NCBI GenBank assembly: GCA_035610365.1
Contig: CM069432.1
Location: forward strand, 184,869,027-184,933,026
DNA: 64,000 nt
Source: Aquatica leii
Taxonomy: Eukaryota > Arthropoda > Insecta > Coleoptera > Lampyridae
Reading direction: 5' to 3'
This document shows, piece after piece, positions 1 through 11,240 of the stretch (the first letter of the stretch is position 1; every line of letters begins with the position of its first letter). The translations under genes were made by a program, and so were the position numbers. The notes beneath the pieces were generated by a model. That model ran no database searches, had not been told where the DNA came from, and saw nothing but the letters and a program-made list of their open reading frames with translations.

Positions 1-1587
1 ACCTAATCAAATTAGATCCGATAAGAATTGACACCGTGTTTAGCAAAACATAGTCAGCAATGTCGAAAATAACAATGGCTAAATGTTTATAATTGGTCTT
101 AATTTTTTTAATACTTATTGTTTTTGATATGTAAACAAAGAATTATACGAGTATAATGACAATATAGTTTTATAGCAATAATTACTTTGTACAAAACTTA
201 CGTGGTAATAAACTAAAATTTGTTTATGATTATTGTTGTAACTTTGATATTAAACATGTTTGAAAACAGCAACTAAATGTCTGTAAATTGATAAACGCCA
301 AAAGACAGTATGTCTATAACTATAAAAAATAAACAAACAAACTTAAAAAGTAAAAACAAAATTAGCAGTACATTGCAAATACAAAATTAAACACGGACTA
401 CATAGTACCATTCTTATATATGTCAAATACATCATTTGATTTTAAATGTTTTTTTTTTATTAATTAAACAAATTATTAAGATGTCAAAAAAATACAATTA
501 AAAAACTTTTTAAGAGATTTAAAAAAGAAGTTAAACGCTAAGGTCTTTTATTATCAAAAGATTTTCCACCGAATGCTAGTTGCGGTTGAACTTAAAAGCC
601 TAAGGATAAGAAAAAAACGCATGGTTAAGTTTTTGCGATTATATTCAGTCACATTTTTATGCATTGAACGATTTTATTCCGTTTACGACATAAGTCAACA
701 AAATTTTTGTATTATGTTAGAATAACTTATATAACATAATTTGTGTTATATAAAAGTTGCTTTGTATATTTATACTATGTTTAAATTTTTTTGTAATCAA
801 ATAATTTAATAATTTAAAATTTTTGAATAAAATTTAATGAATTAGCAAATAAAACAACTTAATTTAATATTTAGATAATTAAGAATATCTTTCAGTTACA
901 AAAACTTTGTCGGGTCATAGTAAGTTTAGCACGAGACGCATGAACTCACTTTTATTAATACTATTTTAATTTATAACAATTTTATGCATTCAATGTGTCA
1001 TTTTTTATTTTGGTTAAGTTAACACATATCTATTAAAAATAATACATCATTTTTGCGAAAAATATGAATTAGTTGTTTTGGTATAATCAAAGCTTTGATT
1101 TCCTATGCTAACTATAAAATTAAATTTGTAATTTGGGTAACTATAAAAATGCATAATAAATGTCTAATTTTTCATGAAGTTAGACAAGATATAGATGCAT
1201 AACAATTAATCGTTTTTGTTTGTTTTAAACACACTGATGCTTTATATTTTTTAATAAACATTTCATAGTTTTTCATTAAACTTTTTTTAAAAACAGATTA
1301 GTAATGTTAAATTGAAAAAAATATATTTACAAAACATTATAAAACTCTAACTTTACAGTTAAAGTACAAGTAATTATAAACAATAAACAAAATTTTTCAG
1401 TACAATAATAAAATTTTAAAGAGTAGTACCTATATAAACAATTAAATGACAAAACCTAATAAAAATTCTAAAATAAAATAGTTTTAAACATGATGGTGAT
1501 AGGACAAAATATGTAGATATCTATTTGGACAATATGTTTTTGTATTTGCAAAGTAATTATAATTAAATAAATGTTATTTATCAATAC
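1..1587. other. AT-rich non-coding DNA
   Basis: I see no open frame with recognisable content, no inverted-repeat ends and no RNA gene. The stretch is dominated by A and T runs. It ends where the inverted-repeat element at 1588 begins. Confidence 0.5.
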
Positions 1588-4053
1588 CCCTAGTAGCACC
1601 ACTAGTTACATTCCCAACTAGGATTTTGTGTTCGATTTTGCCTTTGTTTGTAACGCCGGCTTAAGTAAGATCTACCTACAACACTTAAGTTAATTCTACC
1701 TCTGATGAGTAATAAGAATTTAGGTACTTTGTCTAGTTAAAATCTAAGTATATCACCTAACTCGATTCTACCTTTGAAGAGTAACCCGAATCTAGATACT
1801 TTTGTTAGCTAGGTTCTACCTCCAACACTTAGTTCGATTATTATTTAAATGGGTACCTAGAAATTAAGTACTTTTTATAGTTAGAATAAAACTAGGATCT
1901 TGCTCAGATTCAAGCTAGATCGAAGTAGTAATGTATTTCTAGATTCAAGCTAGTATTTTAAGTTAAATTCTTGTTTGGTTTCTTGCTTCTTATATTACCG
2001 TAGGCACTTACTTGTAACCATTTCAATTAACGTAATAATAATGTAGTTTCGCATATTTATGAATAAATAACATTAATTTTTTTTAAAACAATTTATTTGG
2101 TAAAATACAATTTGTTTTACAATTAAATTACTTATGAGTTTTTAATCTATCTTTTATTGTAAATAAAGATTGAGACATCGATGCCAACACTTCTCTGTCC
2201 GTCACGGTGGGAAATCGTTTACGAATTGCATCTGCAAAAATAAAATTTATGTTCGTGAATAATGGTATAATAAGTGGTGAAATTTTATAAAGGGATAACA
2301 AATATGTGTTATTTTCCATCAGCTGTCTCGAATAAAAAGCAAATCTTATAGGAATTGAATAAATAAAGCCAATACAATTAGCTTGAAGTCAAACAATAAT
2401 AATAAATAATAACAAATAATAATATTTTTAGATTTATACTATATAACTATATAACCAATAACACAACGTGTGGACTAACTCAAAATCGTCAAATTTGTCA
2501 AATACGTGGTTTTGCCGAATCCCTAATGCATTTAACATTTTTTTTTAATCGCAAATAGTTATGTATGTTTGTTCCATCGCGCTAGACTGTGTGACAGCAC
2601 AAGCAAAGTATTTTTTGCATTAACAAAAAATTAGATTGCTTGAATTTCAAAAACAAAATATAGTTATCGGCATTAGCGTAAAAATTAATTACCTTTGTAT
2701 ACACAGAAAAACTTTAACTCTGAAATAACGTTCACAGTAGAAATCATAAATATGCACTACGTATAGAAACTTTTGTTTTTTTGTTTGAATAAAATCGTTA
2801 AAAATAAAGTTTGTAAAATTAGTCATTCTCAACTGTTCCTAAACCTGTTTTTACTTTTCACAAGAAATGTAAAGAAAATCTTATCCCAGGCTGGTTTTGT
2901 GCTCTCACGTGGAAATATCAATAGAAACCGGTGTTGTACAGAAAAGGTATCTTGAAACGTATTCGATAGAAATGCAATAAGTTAAATCATTTTTTAATAT
3001 TGTTTGTTTACTAACATTAAAGAAGTATCATTCAATAACCACTTTATCCAATTATTTTTTCGCGCCACAAACTACACTGCTTGTTCGGCTTGTGCGTAAC
3101 GTCGTATAGTAGAAAAGTAATATGTCTCAAAATATAAGTTAAGAACAATAAGAACTAGAATATATTCAATAATAAAAGAAATTATTTACACACATTTGTA
3201 ATTGAGTGAATTAAAGTAAAAAAGAAATACTTACCTCTTATTTAAAATGCACTCAGATCAGAGACAACCAATTAAGATGCACAAAGATTTTCTTTCGCAA
3301 TGACAATAACGTATACCATCTTCTGCGATGCACTGAGGAATAAGTAATATTTTCAAATATTTCTAAATCATTTCTTAAGTCGTCCCGCAGGTATAGTAAT
3401 CAACACCGGTTTTAACAGTACTTACTCAAGCGTTTACAAAGCTAAATAGTTTAATGATTTTTAAGGATGGCATTTTTAGAGGAAACAGAAGTGCTAATAA
3501 CCCTATATAATTTACTTAATAATAAAAGATTCACTTCTTTTTGGAATTTTATTTATAAAGCAAGGATGATCGTGATACGTCTATTAATGTTATTTTCTTT
3601 TCTTTGAACTACCCCTTGACTTTGTGGCAACTATTTTTACGTGCATTAGCATTTGGTTTATAATTTTCTATTTTTTTCTTAAATGCAATTGTCAACTAAT
3701 TATTCTAAATCTGTTTATTGTTTTAAATTTGACAAGAATCAGGTAGCAACACGATTTCAATGATGTTTTCTTAGAATTTTTTTTAACGGATCTATACCTG
3801 GATTTTCTAGTTACACAGTTACACCACTTTCTAGTTAAATAAAAGGTATAACTTACCTTGTACAAATAGTTTCCTAACTAACTAAATTGTGTGTATAGAG
3901 TTCAGCTTGATTCTAACTTAAATTTCTAGGTTCATATTTTTCTCGAAAACTAAGATAGGTTCTAACTAAAATTCTACATAACTAAGAAAGCCTAGTTTTC
4001 AATTTAGAAAATAGCTAAACTATAACTAAATTCTAGCACTTGTGCTACTAGGG
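1588..4053. mobile_element. Decayed DNA transposon with CCCTAGTAGCAC inverted ends
   Basis: The sequence CCCTAGTAGCAC at 1588-1599 is matched exactly by its reverse complement at 4042-4053, giving a perfect 12-bp terminal inverted repeat. Both subterminal regions (about 1600-1960 and 3790-4050) are unusually rich in CTAG and in ctaact/ttctacct-like words that are rare elsewhere, as in transposons with repeated transposase-binding sites. The interior has no intact transposase. A 63-codon minus-strand frame at 2128-2319, containing RKRFPTVTDREVL, has coding-like composition and may be the remnant of a C-terminus, but I do not recognise it. The flanks share only AC, or 5 of 8 positions if an 8-bp duplication is assumed, so no clean target duplication survives. 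The superfamily is not determined; the CCCTAG end is reminiscent of piggyBac ends, but there is no TTAA flank. Confidence 0.55.
2128..2319 (-). pseudogene. Unrecognised coding-like fragment inside the CCCTAG element
   Basis: This minus-strand frame of 63 codons ends with a basic segment (AIRKRFPTVTDREVLASMSQ, then SLFTIKDRLK) whose amino-acid variety is unlike the low-complexity translation of neighbouring AT-rich DNA. It lies inside the inverted-repeat element at 1588-4053 and could be the C-terminal piece of that element's lost protein. I do not recognise the family. The first codons are low complexity, so the true upstream limit is unclear. Confidence 0.3.
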
Positions 4054-4460
4054 ACATTTACAAAAAAGAGTTTCCAGAAACCGTTTGTAAAATTTTACAT
4101 CAATATTAGTGTAGTATAAATAACTACGTTAAAAACACGTGTTAATATGTTAAATTTAAAATACAAATACTAAAGTTTAGTTTGTATAATTCGTAAATTT
4201 TAAATACGCAAAATGTTAATCTGTTAAAACAAAGACTAAAAAGTAAAACAAACTGTACAAAACATTTCGATTAAATAAAAAAAAATATGTTCTTGTAAAA
4301 TTCAATTTATAGCAAAATTTGTTTGTTGAATGAAATGTTATTGTAATTGAATGCATTGAAATTACTATTATTCAAACGTCTGTTAAATAAAGTAGAGTCG
4401 TTTGATGTAATTTAGCTAATCTAATAAAATTAAATCTAATTTCTAAAAGAAAGAAGAGAA
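4054..4460. other. AT-rich spacer
   Basis: Between two decayed transposons I see only AT-rich sequence, with no open frame of note. Confidence 0.5.
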
Positions 4461-4519
4461 TCATCGGGTTTGACAAAGCTATATTTCAGAAAATATTACA
4501 GATAGAATAGTAAATGACA
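4461..4519 (+). repeat. Left terminal inverted repeat of mariner-like element
   Basis: This is the left copy of a ~58-bp imperfect inverted repeat. It pairs with 5406-5463, and most differences are single substitutions and one small indel near the middle. Confidence 0.75.
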
Positions 4520-4529
4520 TGTCTATTGA

Positions 4530-5330
4530 CAGAGAAAACAGTCAAGATTGTGCACATCTTGTTACAAATCTTTAATGTGAGCTTTTCAGGTCACACAGAC
4601 GTCCAAACGATAGTCTACTTTAGCCGATACCTTCTGCAATATGTTTTGGTTAATACTGTCAACAACAGCAGTAACGCGTTTTTTGAGTTTATCTAGCGTT
4701 TTAGGCAGTGGTGATACAAATTATCTTTAATGTACCCTAACAAAAAAAAAACGGCACGGTGTAATATCTAGTGAATTGGGAGACCACGTTAACAATGTCA
4801 AATCTGCTTTAGCACAACGGCCTATGCAACGGCTCCCCATTTTTTGTTTAGATACCGACGCACCTCATTATGCCTGCGAGGCGGAACTTCATCTTGTATA
4901 AATATAAAGTTGTTGGAATCAACTGTCTGTTGCGAAAATAATTACAATTAAAAGATATTGAGGTAGGATATACCGGCCACAGCTTTTCGTTAAAGAAAAA
5001 CGATCTATACACTTTTGTGTTAAATACAACACAGAAGACATTCAATTTTAGAAAATCATTTTTATGTTGCACAATGGCATAAAGTGTTTTTCTGTTCCAT
5101 ACCCAAATGTTATAGTTCACCTAGCCGTTTAAATGACAAGTTAATTTTCTAAACAGTTTGCAGCGGAAAACTAAGTTCACTACTTGCTCGATTAGTGAAC
5201 CGTTGGAGGATCAATTTCGTTTTGCCGTCGAAAATTACGTTGCAACGTAACAACCGAGAAACGTTAGACGTATTCTAACACACAAAACGTTTTCTGCTGC
5301 ATAGTCGACATTTTGCATACTGTGTGCGTG
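4530..5330 (-). pseudogene. Decayed mariner-like transposase
   Basis: Reading the minus strand in shifting frames recovers the order of a familiar arthropod mariner-type transposase: a block around WNRKTLYAIVQHKNDFLKLN, then VFCVVFNTKVYRSFFFNE (about 4990-5110), a block at about 4850-4970 where such proteins have a metal-binding Asp followed by the (A/V)PPH region, and a C-terminus PLPKTLDKLKKRVTAVVDSI followed by DYRLDVC (about 4590-4710). Several stops and frameshifts separate these blocks, so the protein is dead. It sits inside the long inverted repeats at 4461 and 5463, which supports a single transposon origin. Identification rests on recall of the family pattern, not on an alignment. 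Confidence 0.7.
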
Positions 5331-5405
5331 GCTTGCACGTGCTTATAGGCAACAGCGTCCGCAGGTACGCGTTTTAAACTTGAAGTTTGTCCATATCTAT
5401 ATTTA

Positions 5406-5463
5406 AGTCATTTACTATTCTATCTGTAATATATTCTAAAAATAGCTTTATCAAACCCGATGA
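5406..5463 (-). repeat. Right terminal inverted repeat of mariner-like element
   Basis: This is the right copy of the inverted repeat, ending CCCGATGA on the plus strand. It pairs with 4461-4519. Confidence 0.75.
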
Positions 5464-6400
5464 CTTTTTTGCACAACTATATACACTGAGGTGCAATCAA
5501 AAATATTTATCTAATAGCTCGCCATTAATTCGCAAAATATGTAACATTTGACTAAATTTTATGTAGCACCAATACTTTATTTTGTCGTAGTACCATTTTT
5601 TGTTTTTCAAAATTGTGCCAATCTTAAGTTTAAATTTTATTTGACATACAGCTTCTATTAGATTTTTGGTGTTGTGAAGATTGTTGCGCTGTTTTGTGTT
5701 TGTTATGCTCCTAAGCGCTGCAGTTTATAAAAAGCTGTAGTAGATGGTCAAACTTTGCGTTGTGTTGGTAGATATTTTTATTCTAATCATACAGAGCTTC
5801 GAAAATGTGTGCAAAAGTTTTGAATGACTGCTAAATACACAAAAAGACTAAAATTTAACAAAAAAAATTGTCTTATCACATTACAGACGAAACCACACAT
5901 CCCGACCGTTGAGACAAGAATGGCGTGATAGTAATGTAAGTATGTAAACAAGATTAACAAAAGGAAAATTGTTTTCTAACTCATAAAGTAAAATTATTAC
6001 TACGTCATCATTAGACAAACCTGCTATTTTTTCGTAATTACTTGGCAGGGAACAGTCGGGTACTGTATTATTTATCTCGGTTCTGCCACACAAATAGTCG
6101 AAAACGGACATGACAAGAAGACGGTAAATTTCTTCTTTGAGTAAATGATAATAAAAACTTATTTATGTTGTAAGGTAAAATTTTATTAGAAACTTGTACG
6201 CAACTTGTCTGTACTGAAAGATTATCATTCAAAAGTGTTTGATGGCAGAGCCATCTCGTAGTATAAATTTACTATGTGATTAAAATTATAGCTATTTATA
6301 GCTATCTACTGAAAAATTATGTTATGTGTTATAAAATATTAATAGTCTACGGGTAGACAAACTTGGATATATGCTTGTTTTTCGTTAAAGACTAAAACAT
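5464..6400. other. AT-rich DNA without recognised features
   Basis: A 76-codon minus-strand frame at 5881-6111 was examined and not recognised. No inverted-repeat ends or RNA genes are visible. Confidence 0.45.
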
Positions 6401-6520
6401 GTTTGACACGATACATACGTAATTACATATACACATAATTCCACATACAATGCAAACCTATCATCACGTACATAAAATTTGTACATAAAATTATGTGTAT
6501 GATTATTGATCGTGTCAAGT
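6401..6520. repeat. Short foldback (MITE-like) inverted repeat
   Basis: The left arm starts TTTGACACGAT and ends ACACATAAT. The right arm at about 6490-6519 reads ATTATGTGTATGATTATTGA then TCGTGTCAAG, which is its reverse complement with a few changes. The two arms face each other across about 50 bp. A ~120-bp hairpin of this kind is typical of a small non-autonomous DNA transposon. Confidence 0.6.
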
Positions 6521-6691
6521 GAGCTTAAGGGTTTAGGCAGTACTGTTTAAAAAACGATGCATATGTAACGTAATTATAAGCGAATAATACTGTCTACTGT
6601 TTTATTTTTATTTTACAAGATTACTGGTTCTACTAAAAACCATTGTTAAAATCAGTTATTATCTAAACGGCCAACGTTAACTAATATTATA

Positions 6692-6805
6692 ATACATTTC
6701 GGTCATCGTAATGCTACCAAGACGTTAGTTCTTCTTAGTCATTTTTATTGGCCGAATATGAGACTCAAGATATTTGAATATACTTGTTCTGTTTTGATAG
6801 TATTT
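6692..6805 (+). pseudogene. Gypsy-type integrase zinc-finger fragment
   Basis: In the plus frame beginning at 6698 the translation reads FGHRNATKTLVLLSHFYWPN followed by MRLKIFEYTCS. This is the second half of the HHCC zinc-binding domain that opens the integrase of Ty3/Gypsy elements: GH, then KT, FYWPNM and a Cys. Nothing else of the element is recognisable around it; the flanks return to T-rich DNA. It is a small decayed scrap of an LTR retrotransposon, unrelated in position to the intact one at 34.8-42.3 kb. Confidence 0.75.
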
Positions 6806-8790
6806 TTTTTTGAGTATGTCGCCGGTGTTTTGTTGGTTTTTTCTTTAAGTTTATTTAGTAATTCTTTTTTGGTTTTCTAACTTTTCCATTTTGTTTCAGG
6901 GGAAATTATCTTTCTGTTTATGTATAGTTATAGTTGCCCAGTCGGAATTTTTACGATTGCAATTTTATTTATAAGATTCTCTTTTTTTTTAAATTTTGTT
7001 TTTTATTGTCTTGAGTTTCTATTTCCACTTTGTCGACGTGACGTTGACAGCACCAGGGTTTACTTTTGTTCCACGGTTAACAATTATATTTTTCTCTTTT
7101 TATGATTAATTGCATTTTTTTCTTTTATTATTTTTTTAAGGCAATAGTTGGACATTGAAAGATTAGTCACTCATTTTGTTCTTCTACATAGAATCAAACA
7201 TTTATATCTTGCTTACATTTTTCTCCTTTTTCTTTTACTATATTTTTCTATTATTGTTGTCTGTCTGTGAACAATTTTTGTGTTTTTTTTCCTGTTTTTT
7301 TTCAAAGTTTACCTTTGGGTCGGTTGATTAAACGTTAAAGAGTTGATTGCTTATTTAATTTTTCCTATGATAAAAAAGTAAAACCGACGTTTACATTTAA
7401 TGTAAAAATTGCTAAAGATGTGGAAATTTTGACAACCTGATTTTTACCCGCGTAATTCAAGTAAGTTTTAAATATACTGTGGACTAAAATTACAACGAAT
7501 TTCTTTAGCATTTAGGTTCTTCCATGACATTCTGACGTAGTCATTGACGATTAACGAGTGTATGATTAACAAGTAATGTTTCTTTACTTTTTTATTTTTG
7601 TTTAGTTTATTTTATTCCTTTGAGTTTTGTTTTTGAGTAATATGCCGTTTAGATTTTAGTTTTATCTTATAGTGAATATTTGTTATAAAATCAGTTTTGG
7701 ACGTTTCCATCTCTATAGCCATTTACATAATGCTACGTTACCTAACTGCTAACAAACATGTAAACCGTTTTTAACAGTTATATCAACATAAACGTCAAAG
7801 TATGTTTGAGAGATTTTAAGATTTTGGGGGCTTTGTAGTGTTTGTTCAAGCAATAAAATGTCTTTAACTCGTTCCTATCTAAATTTGGTGCTTTTTTCTT
7901 TGTGAATATTTCAAAAAAAACTACTTCAATTTTCAATTTAATTTCCATGCAGTTAAACTAAAATTTAAAACTTTAAGGGGTACTTTGTATTACAGTTTTT
8001 TATTGCGAATAATTATGGTTGGCAAGGTATTGACCACGCTGAAATGATCAAGAATGAAAAACTGTAATGATACATGGTATCTATGATTTATTTACTTAAT
8101 GTCACACAACAAAACCCTTGGCTAAAATTTGCAATGAATTGGAAATACAGTACACTTTTTCAGAACTAAATTTGAACATAAGTTTTTAAAAATCTAATGT
8201 TTATTTTTAGAAATGGGTTTATTTAAAAAAGAATATATAAGTTTATTAAAACCGACCGTTATGTTTAAAGTTAAGTATTTCTATTTTACGCGCGTAACAG
8301 AAGTACAAAAATGTATATTAAATAAAAGATTAAAATTGTGAATTAAAGTATTTCTAGCAAACGTGCATGATTATGTCTTTTTTTAATATAAGCTGTGCTG
8401 AATTTCAAGCAATGCAAGAGACACATTTCTTAATGTGCCTCGCTGGAGACATTTAAAACAACCAAGTAAAATTGTAAAAAGTTAAATAAGTTTCTTGCTT
8501 CTACTATAAAGTTTAAATATTAGATTTTCTTTTGTAATATTTTCTAGAGGAAAATATTTTTGTTTGCCGCTACTCCACTTTTATTAAATTAAACCGATGA
8601 ACGATGACAAAAAAAACACAAAAATTTTGTCTGTTTTAAATTAAAACTTTGTTCATACTAATATAAACTTTAATCGTTTAAATCTTCTACTTTTAATTTG
8701 TCTTTGTCAACTAATTCTGAAGCAATTTTGCTAACCTTCAAATTTTACTGCTTGGAATTATAGAAAACAGATGTAAATTTTCTTTGTCAG
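6806..8790. other. T-rich non-coding DNA
   Basis: The first half is T-rich on the plus strand (short runs of T every few tens of bases); a 61-codon frame at 6920-7105 is only a product of this composition. I see no gene, inverted repeat or RNA structure. Confidence 0.45.
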
Positions 8791-8931
8791 CTCACGTAGA
8801 CATTAAATATTTTACAATCTTATATAACGTATTTGAAAGCGAACCTCTAAATTGGCCTGGGATTTCTCATTATAATTTAATGCACTCAGTATATGGAGAA
8901 AAAAGCTACCGAATTTTTTTATGGATTCCAG
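8791..8931 (+). CDS. Candidate isolated protein-coding exon, unidentified
   Basis: An open frame is flanked by a good acceptor (TTTTCTTTGTCAG, ending at 8790) and a good donor (CCAG|GTGAGC, exon end 8931). The 141 bases between them are a multiple of three and encode a high-complexity peptide including YNVFESEPLNWPGISHYNLM and YRIFLWIPG. This is very unlike the low-complexity translations of surrounding DNA. I do not recognise the family. No partner exons were identified within the window, and the frame also stays open past the donor to a stop at 8978. It may be an exon of a host gene with large introns, or a captured or decayed fragment. Confidence 0.35.
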
Positions 8932-10360
8932 GTGAGCATAATGAAAGTGAGGTTTTAGCTTTTACTCTAAGTGACTAAAGATTTATGAAAGTAAACGCTT
9001 CAACTCTGACTTAAATCTTGCATCTTACCCGTTTAGAGTATTTTTATACGGAAACGTATTTGGAATAAATGTTATATGTGAAAACTATTCTATTTAATGC
9101 GTTTTCAAAGTTTTTAGTAGTTAGAAAATTTGTTTTAAGAGTATTTTTATGCGAAAGTTGTTAAAGTGGTAAAAGTAAAAATGTACAACTAAATATTATT
9201 TTGTTTTGCTGAAAAGACATATAGGTATACTCAACTAAACAATAAGCGGTACGTTTTAGTTAGTTCGATTGAAATAGCGGTGCAAACTAGGCTTGTTAGC
9301 AAATGTGATCGTCAATTGTTCGTGGCCATTTGCGATACAACAAAAAATTCAAATTAGACAAATAATAAACATTGACAATACCAGAAGGTTAAATTGTTTA
9401 TCCGCAAAAACTAAAAAATCAATACATTCTAATTTTTGAGTCAACAGTAAACTGCATTTTATTTTTATACGAAATATTTTTGTGTGTAAATAAAAGTTCA
9501 ATATTTTTGAACACATTTTATATTATACCAATGTAACAACCTATTAACGCTATTACTAACATAGAGAATATAAGACTATTGGTCTTAAGTTTTAATCACA
9601 TGTTTAAGTAGTTATCTTTTAATATCTATTTATCCTTTGTCGAAATGTCAAAGAAAGGCAATTATAATAAATAATAAACACACTTATAAAGACTTATTAA
9701 CAGTGGAATGATTTTGTGTCAAAAAAAATATTTGCTGCAATTTATTTTTATACAAAATATTTTCGTGTATAAATAAACGGGTGTAATCTCTGTAAGAATA
9801 AATGAATCAAACTTAATGTGTCATTGAATACCCACACGTTACGGGGTACGCGCCATTGCTAATATAATAAGCAATAAAGTCGTATTTTCCTTGTCACATA
9901 CACCCTGCTTTACTATAATACGATTAATAATCATTCTTATTGTATTTTTCAGAAAGATCAACTAAGAACAACAAAGTATTGATTTTTATATTTATTTATA
10001 ATTTCTAATTTTTAAGTCGCTCATATAGTCTTTAAAAAATGACCACAGTCGCCGTCAAAGAAATAATGTATAATTTTTGTATTGCATTTCATAAACGTTA
10101 TTGCAGTGCAATATAGTAATCAATCATTCAGTATTTGTTGAAGTAATAAAATATATATTATTCATTAAAAAAATTAAACAAACTATTTGGAACTACATAA
10201 AAATAGTAATTTTTAAATAGATTTCAATTCTCAATTTATACTATACATCAGTAGGTCCAAGAAGATATTTCTTAGCGTTATCACCTAAATTGAAATTGAA
10301 ATTTGATTCTAACTAGTATAAAGTAACTTATTTTACATTTTTATTGTTTTTATTTGATTT
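8932..10360. other. AT-rich DNA with one internal duplication
   Basis: About 9430-9590 and 9720-9890 are related direct copies sharing CTGCATTTTATTTTTATACRA-like words and a following ATAAATAAA segment. No open frame of note is present. Confidence 0.45.
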
Positions 10361-10370
10361 AAACATACAA

Positions 10371-10621
10371 TTGCTAACAATGAGTATGACCTCCTTGATT
10401 GTCGATGCATTCTTGCAGTCGTCTAGACATCAAGTCTACAAGAACACGCAGGTAATTATTACTAATCGTTTCCCAAGCAGTTTCAATGGCGGTAATTCAT
10501 TTTTTGCGGTATCTAAGGATAAAATTGACCACTTGTTGTTTTTGAATGATACGAACAACTTGACCCCAAACGTTTTCTTTTATATTGAAATCAAGGTTTT
10601 TTGCTAGCCACGTTAACACGT
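10371..10621 (-). pseudogene. Tc1-like transposase C-terminal fragment
   Basis: Minus-strand translation gives WLAKNLDFNIKENVWGQVVR, then after one in-frame stop ITAIETAWETISNNYLRVLV and DLMSRRLQECIDNQGGHT. This matches the C-terminal third of Tc1-type transposases (usual pattern WP..SPDLNPIENVWG, then W..I....L..LV.SM..RL..VI...GG.T), including the Glu of the DD34E triad in KEN. The upstream two thirds and the inverted repeats are not visible. Dead, 5'-truncated copy. The plus-strand frame over the same bases is a shadow of it. Confidence 0.8.
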
Positions 10622-11090
10622 TCAGGTAATAAAAAATAATAACAGTTAAAAAGACTATATCTAGCTTAGCCCTGTTAAATTATGGATCAACATACATATT
10701 GTAGTAGTGGAAAAATTAAAATAACTTGATTTATTAAGGAAGGCCATCTATTGCAAGATGTAATTGTTCTCCAGATACAAAAAACTGTATAACGTTGCTT
10801 AAAATACCTAAGAAGCCTTCTATATTAAAATAATTTTCAATCACCAAAGAAACACCTGTATGTATAGTAGTTCCGACTGTGTCGCTAAAGTCAAAAGATT
10901 CTTAAGCCTGGCCTTGTTGTAACGCCGTTTTGTAGCAAATTTTTTGACAATTATCGCTCTATTAACGTTTCACCTGATAAAGAACTCAAAATTTAATTGG
11001 ACTAGTGATTATGATAAAACCTGCTACTCTAAAGTACCAACCTATTAAAGGTTTTACCCGACCTAATGGAACTTCTGGGTGATTAAGGAT
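10622..11090. other. AT-rich spacer
   Basis: Nothing recognisable between the Tc1 fragment and the next coding-like fragment. Confidence 0.4.
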
Positions 11091-11240
11091 TTAAAAGCTA
11101 ATTTCATTGTATCCTTGATTGGCGTCCACGCCAATCTTGAGTATTTTACTTCCGTTTTTTACGTTTCCAGAGTAGTCATAAATTTCTATTATTAATCCAA
11201 CTCTTATTGCTGAGCACCGAATAAAAATTCCGTTTACGTT
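11091..11240 (-). pseudogene. Unidentified coding-like fragment
   Basis: Minus-strand translation ending at the stop at 11091-11093 gives IRCSAIRVGLIIEIYDYSGN followed by VKNGSKILKIGVDANQGYNE. The composition is that of a folded protein and not of AT-rich junk. The reading breaks upstream and after the stop. I do not recognise the family. The bases encoding GVDANQ overlap a small palindrome, TTGGCGTCCACGCCAA. Confidence 0.3.

Larger units (their letters stand above)
4461..5463 (-). mobile_element. Mariner-like element with long inverted repeats
   Basis: The left end (from 4461) and the reverse complement of the right end (to 5463) both begin TCATCGGGTTTGA and stay similar for about 58 bp, ending in a shared stretch TTACAGATAGAATAGTAAAT plus GAC. 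Between them lies a decayed minus-strand transposase-like reading (see 4530-5330). The total length of about 1.0 kb is normal for a mariner/Tc1-scale element with a short or deleted gene. No TA duplication is visible directly outside these ends, so the ends may be trimmed or mutated. Confidence 0.75.

Noticed and set aside
5881-6111. 76-codon minus-strand frame containing a Leu-rich segment
   Set aside because: It looks moderately protein-like but has no motif, no splice sites and no transposon context that I could recognise, so it is not called.
10344-10607. 87-codon plus-strand frame
   Set aside because: It is the shadow of the Tc1-like transposase fragment on the minus strand, whose motifs are clear.
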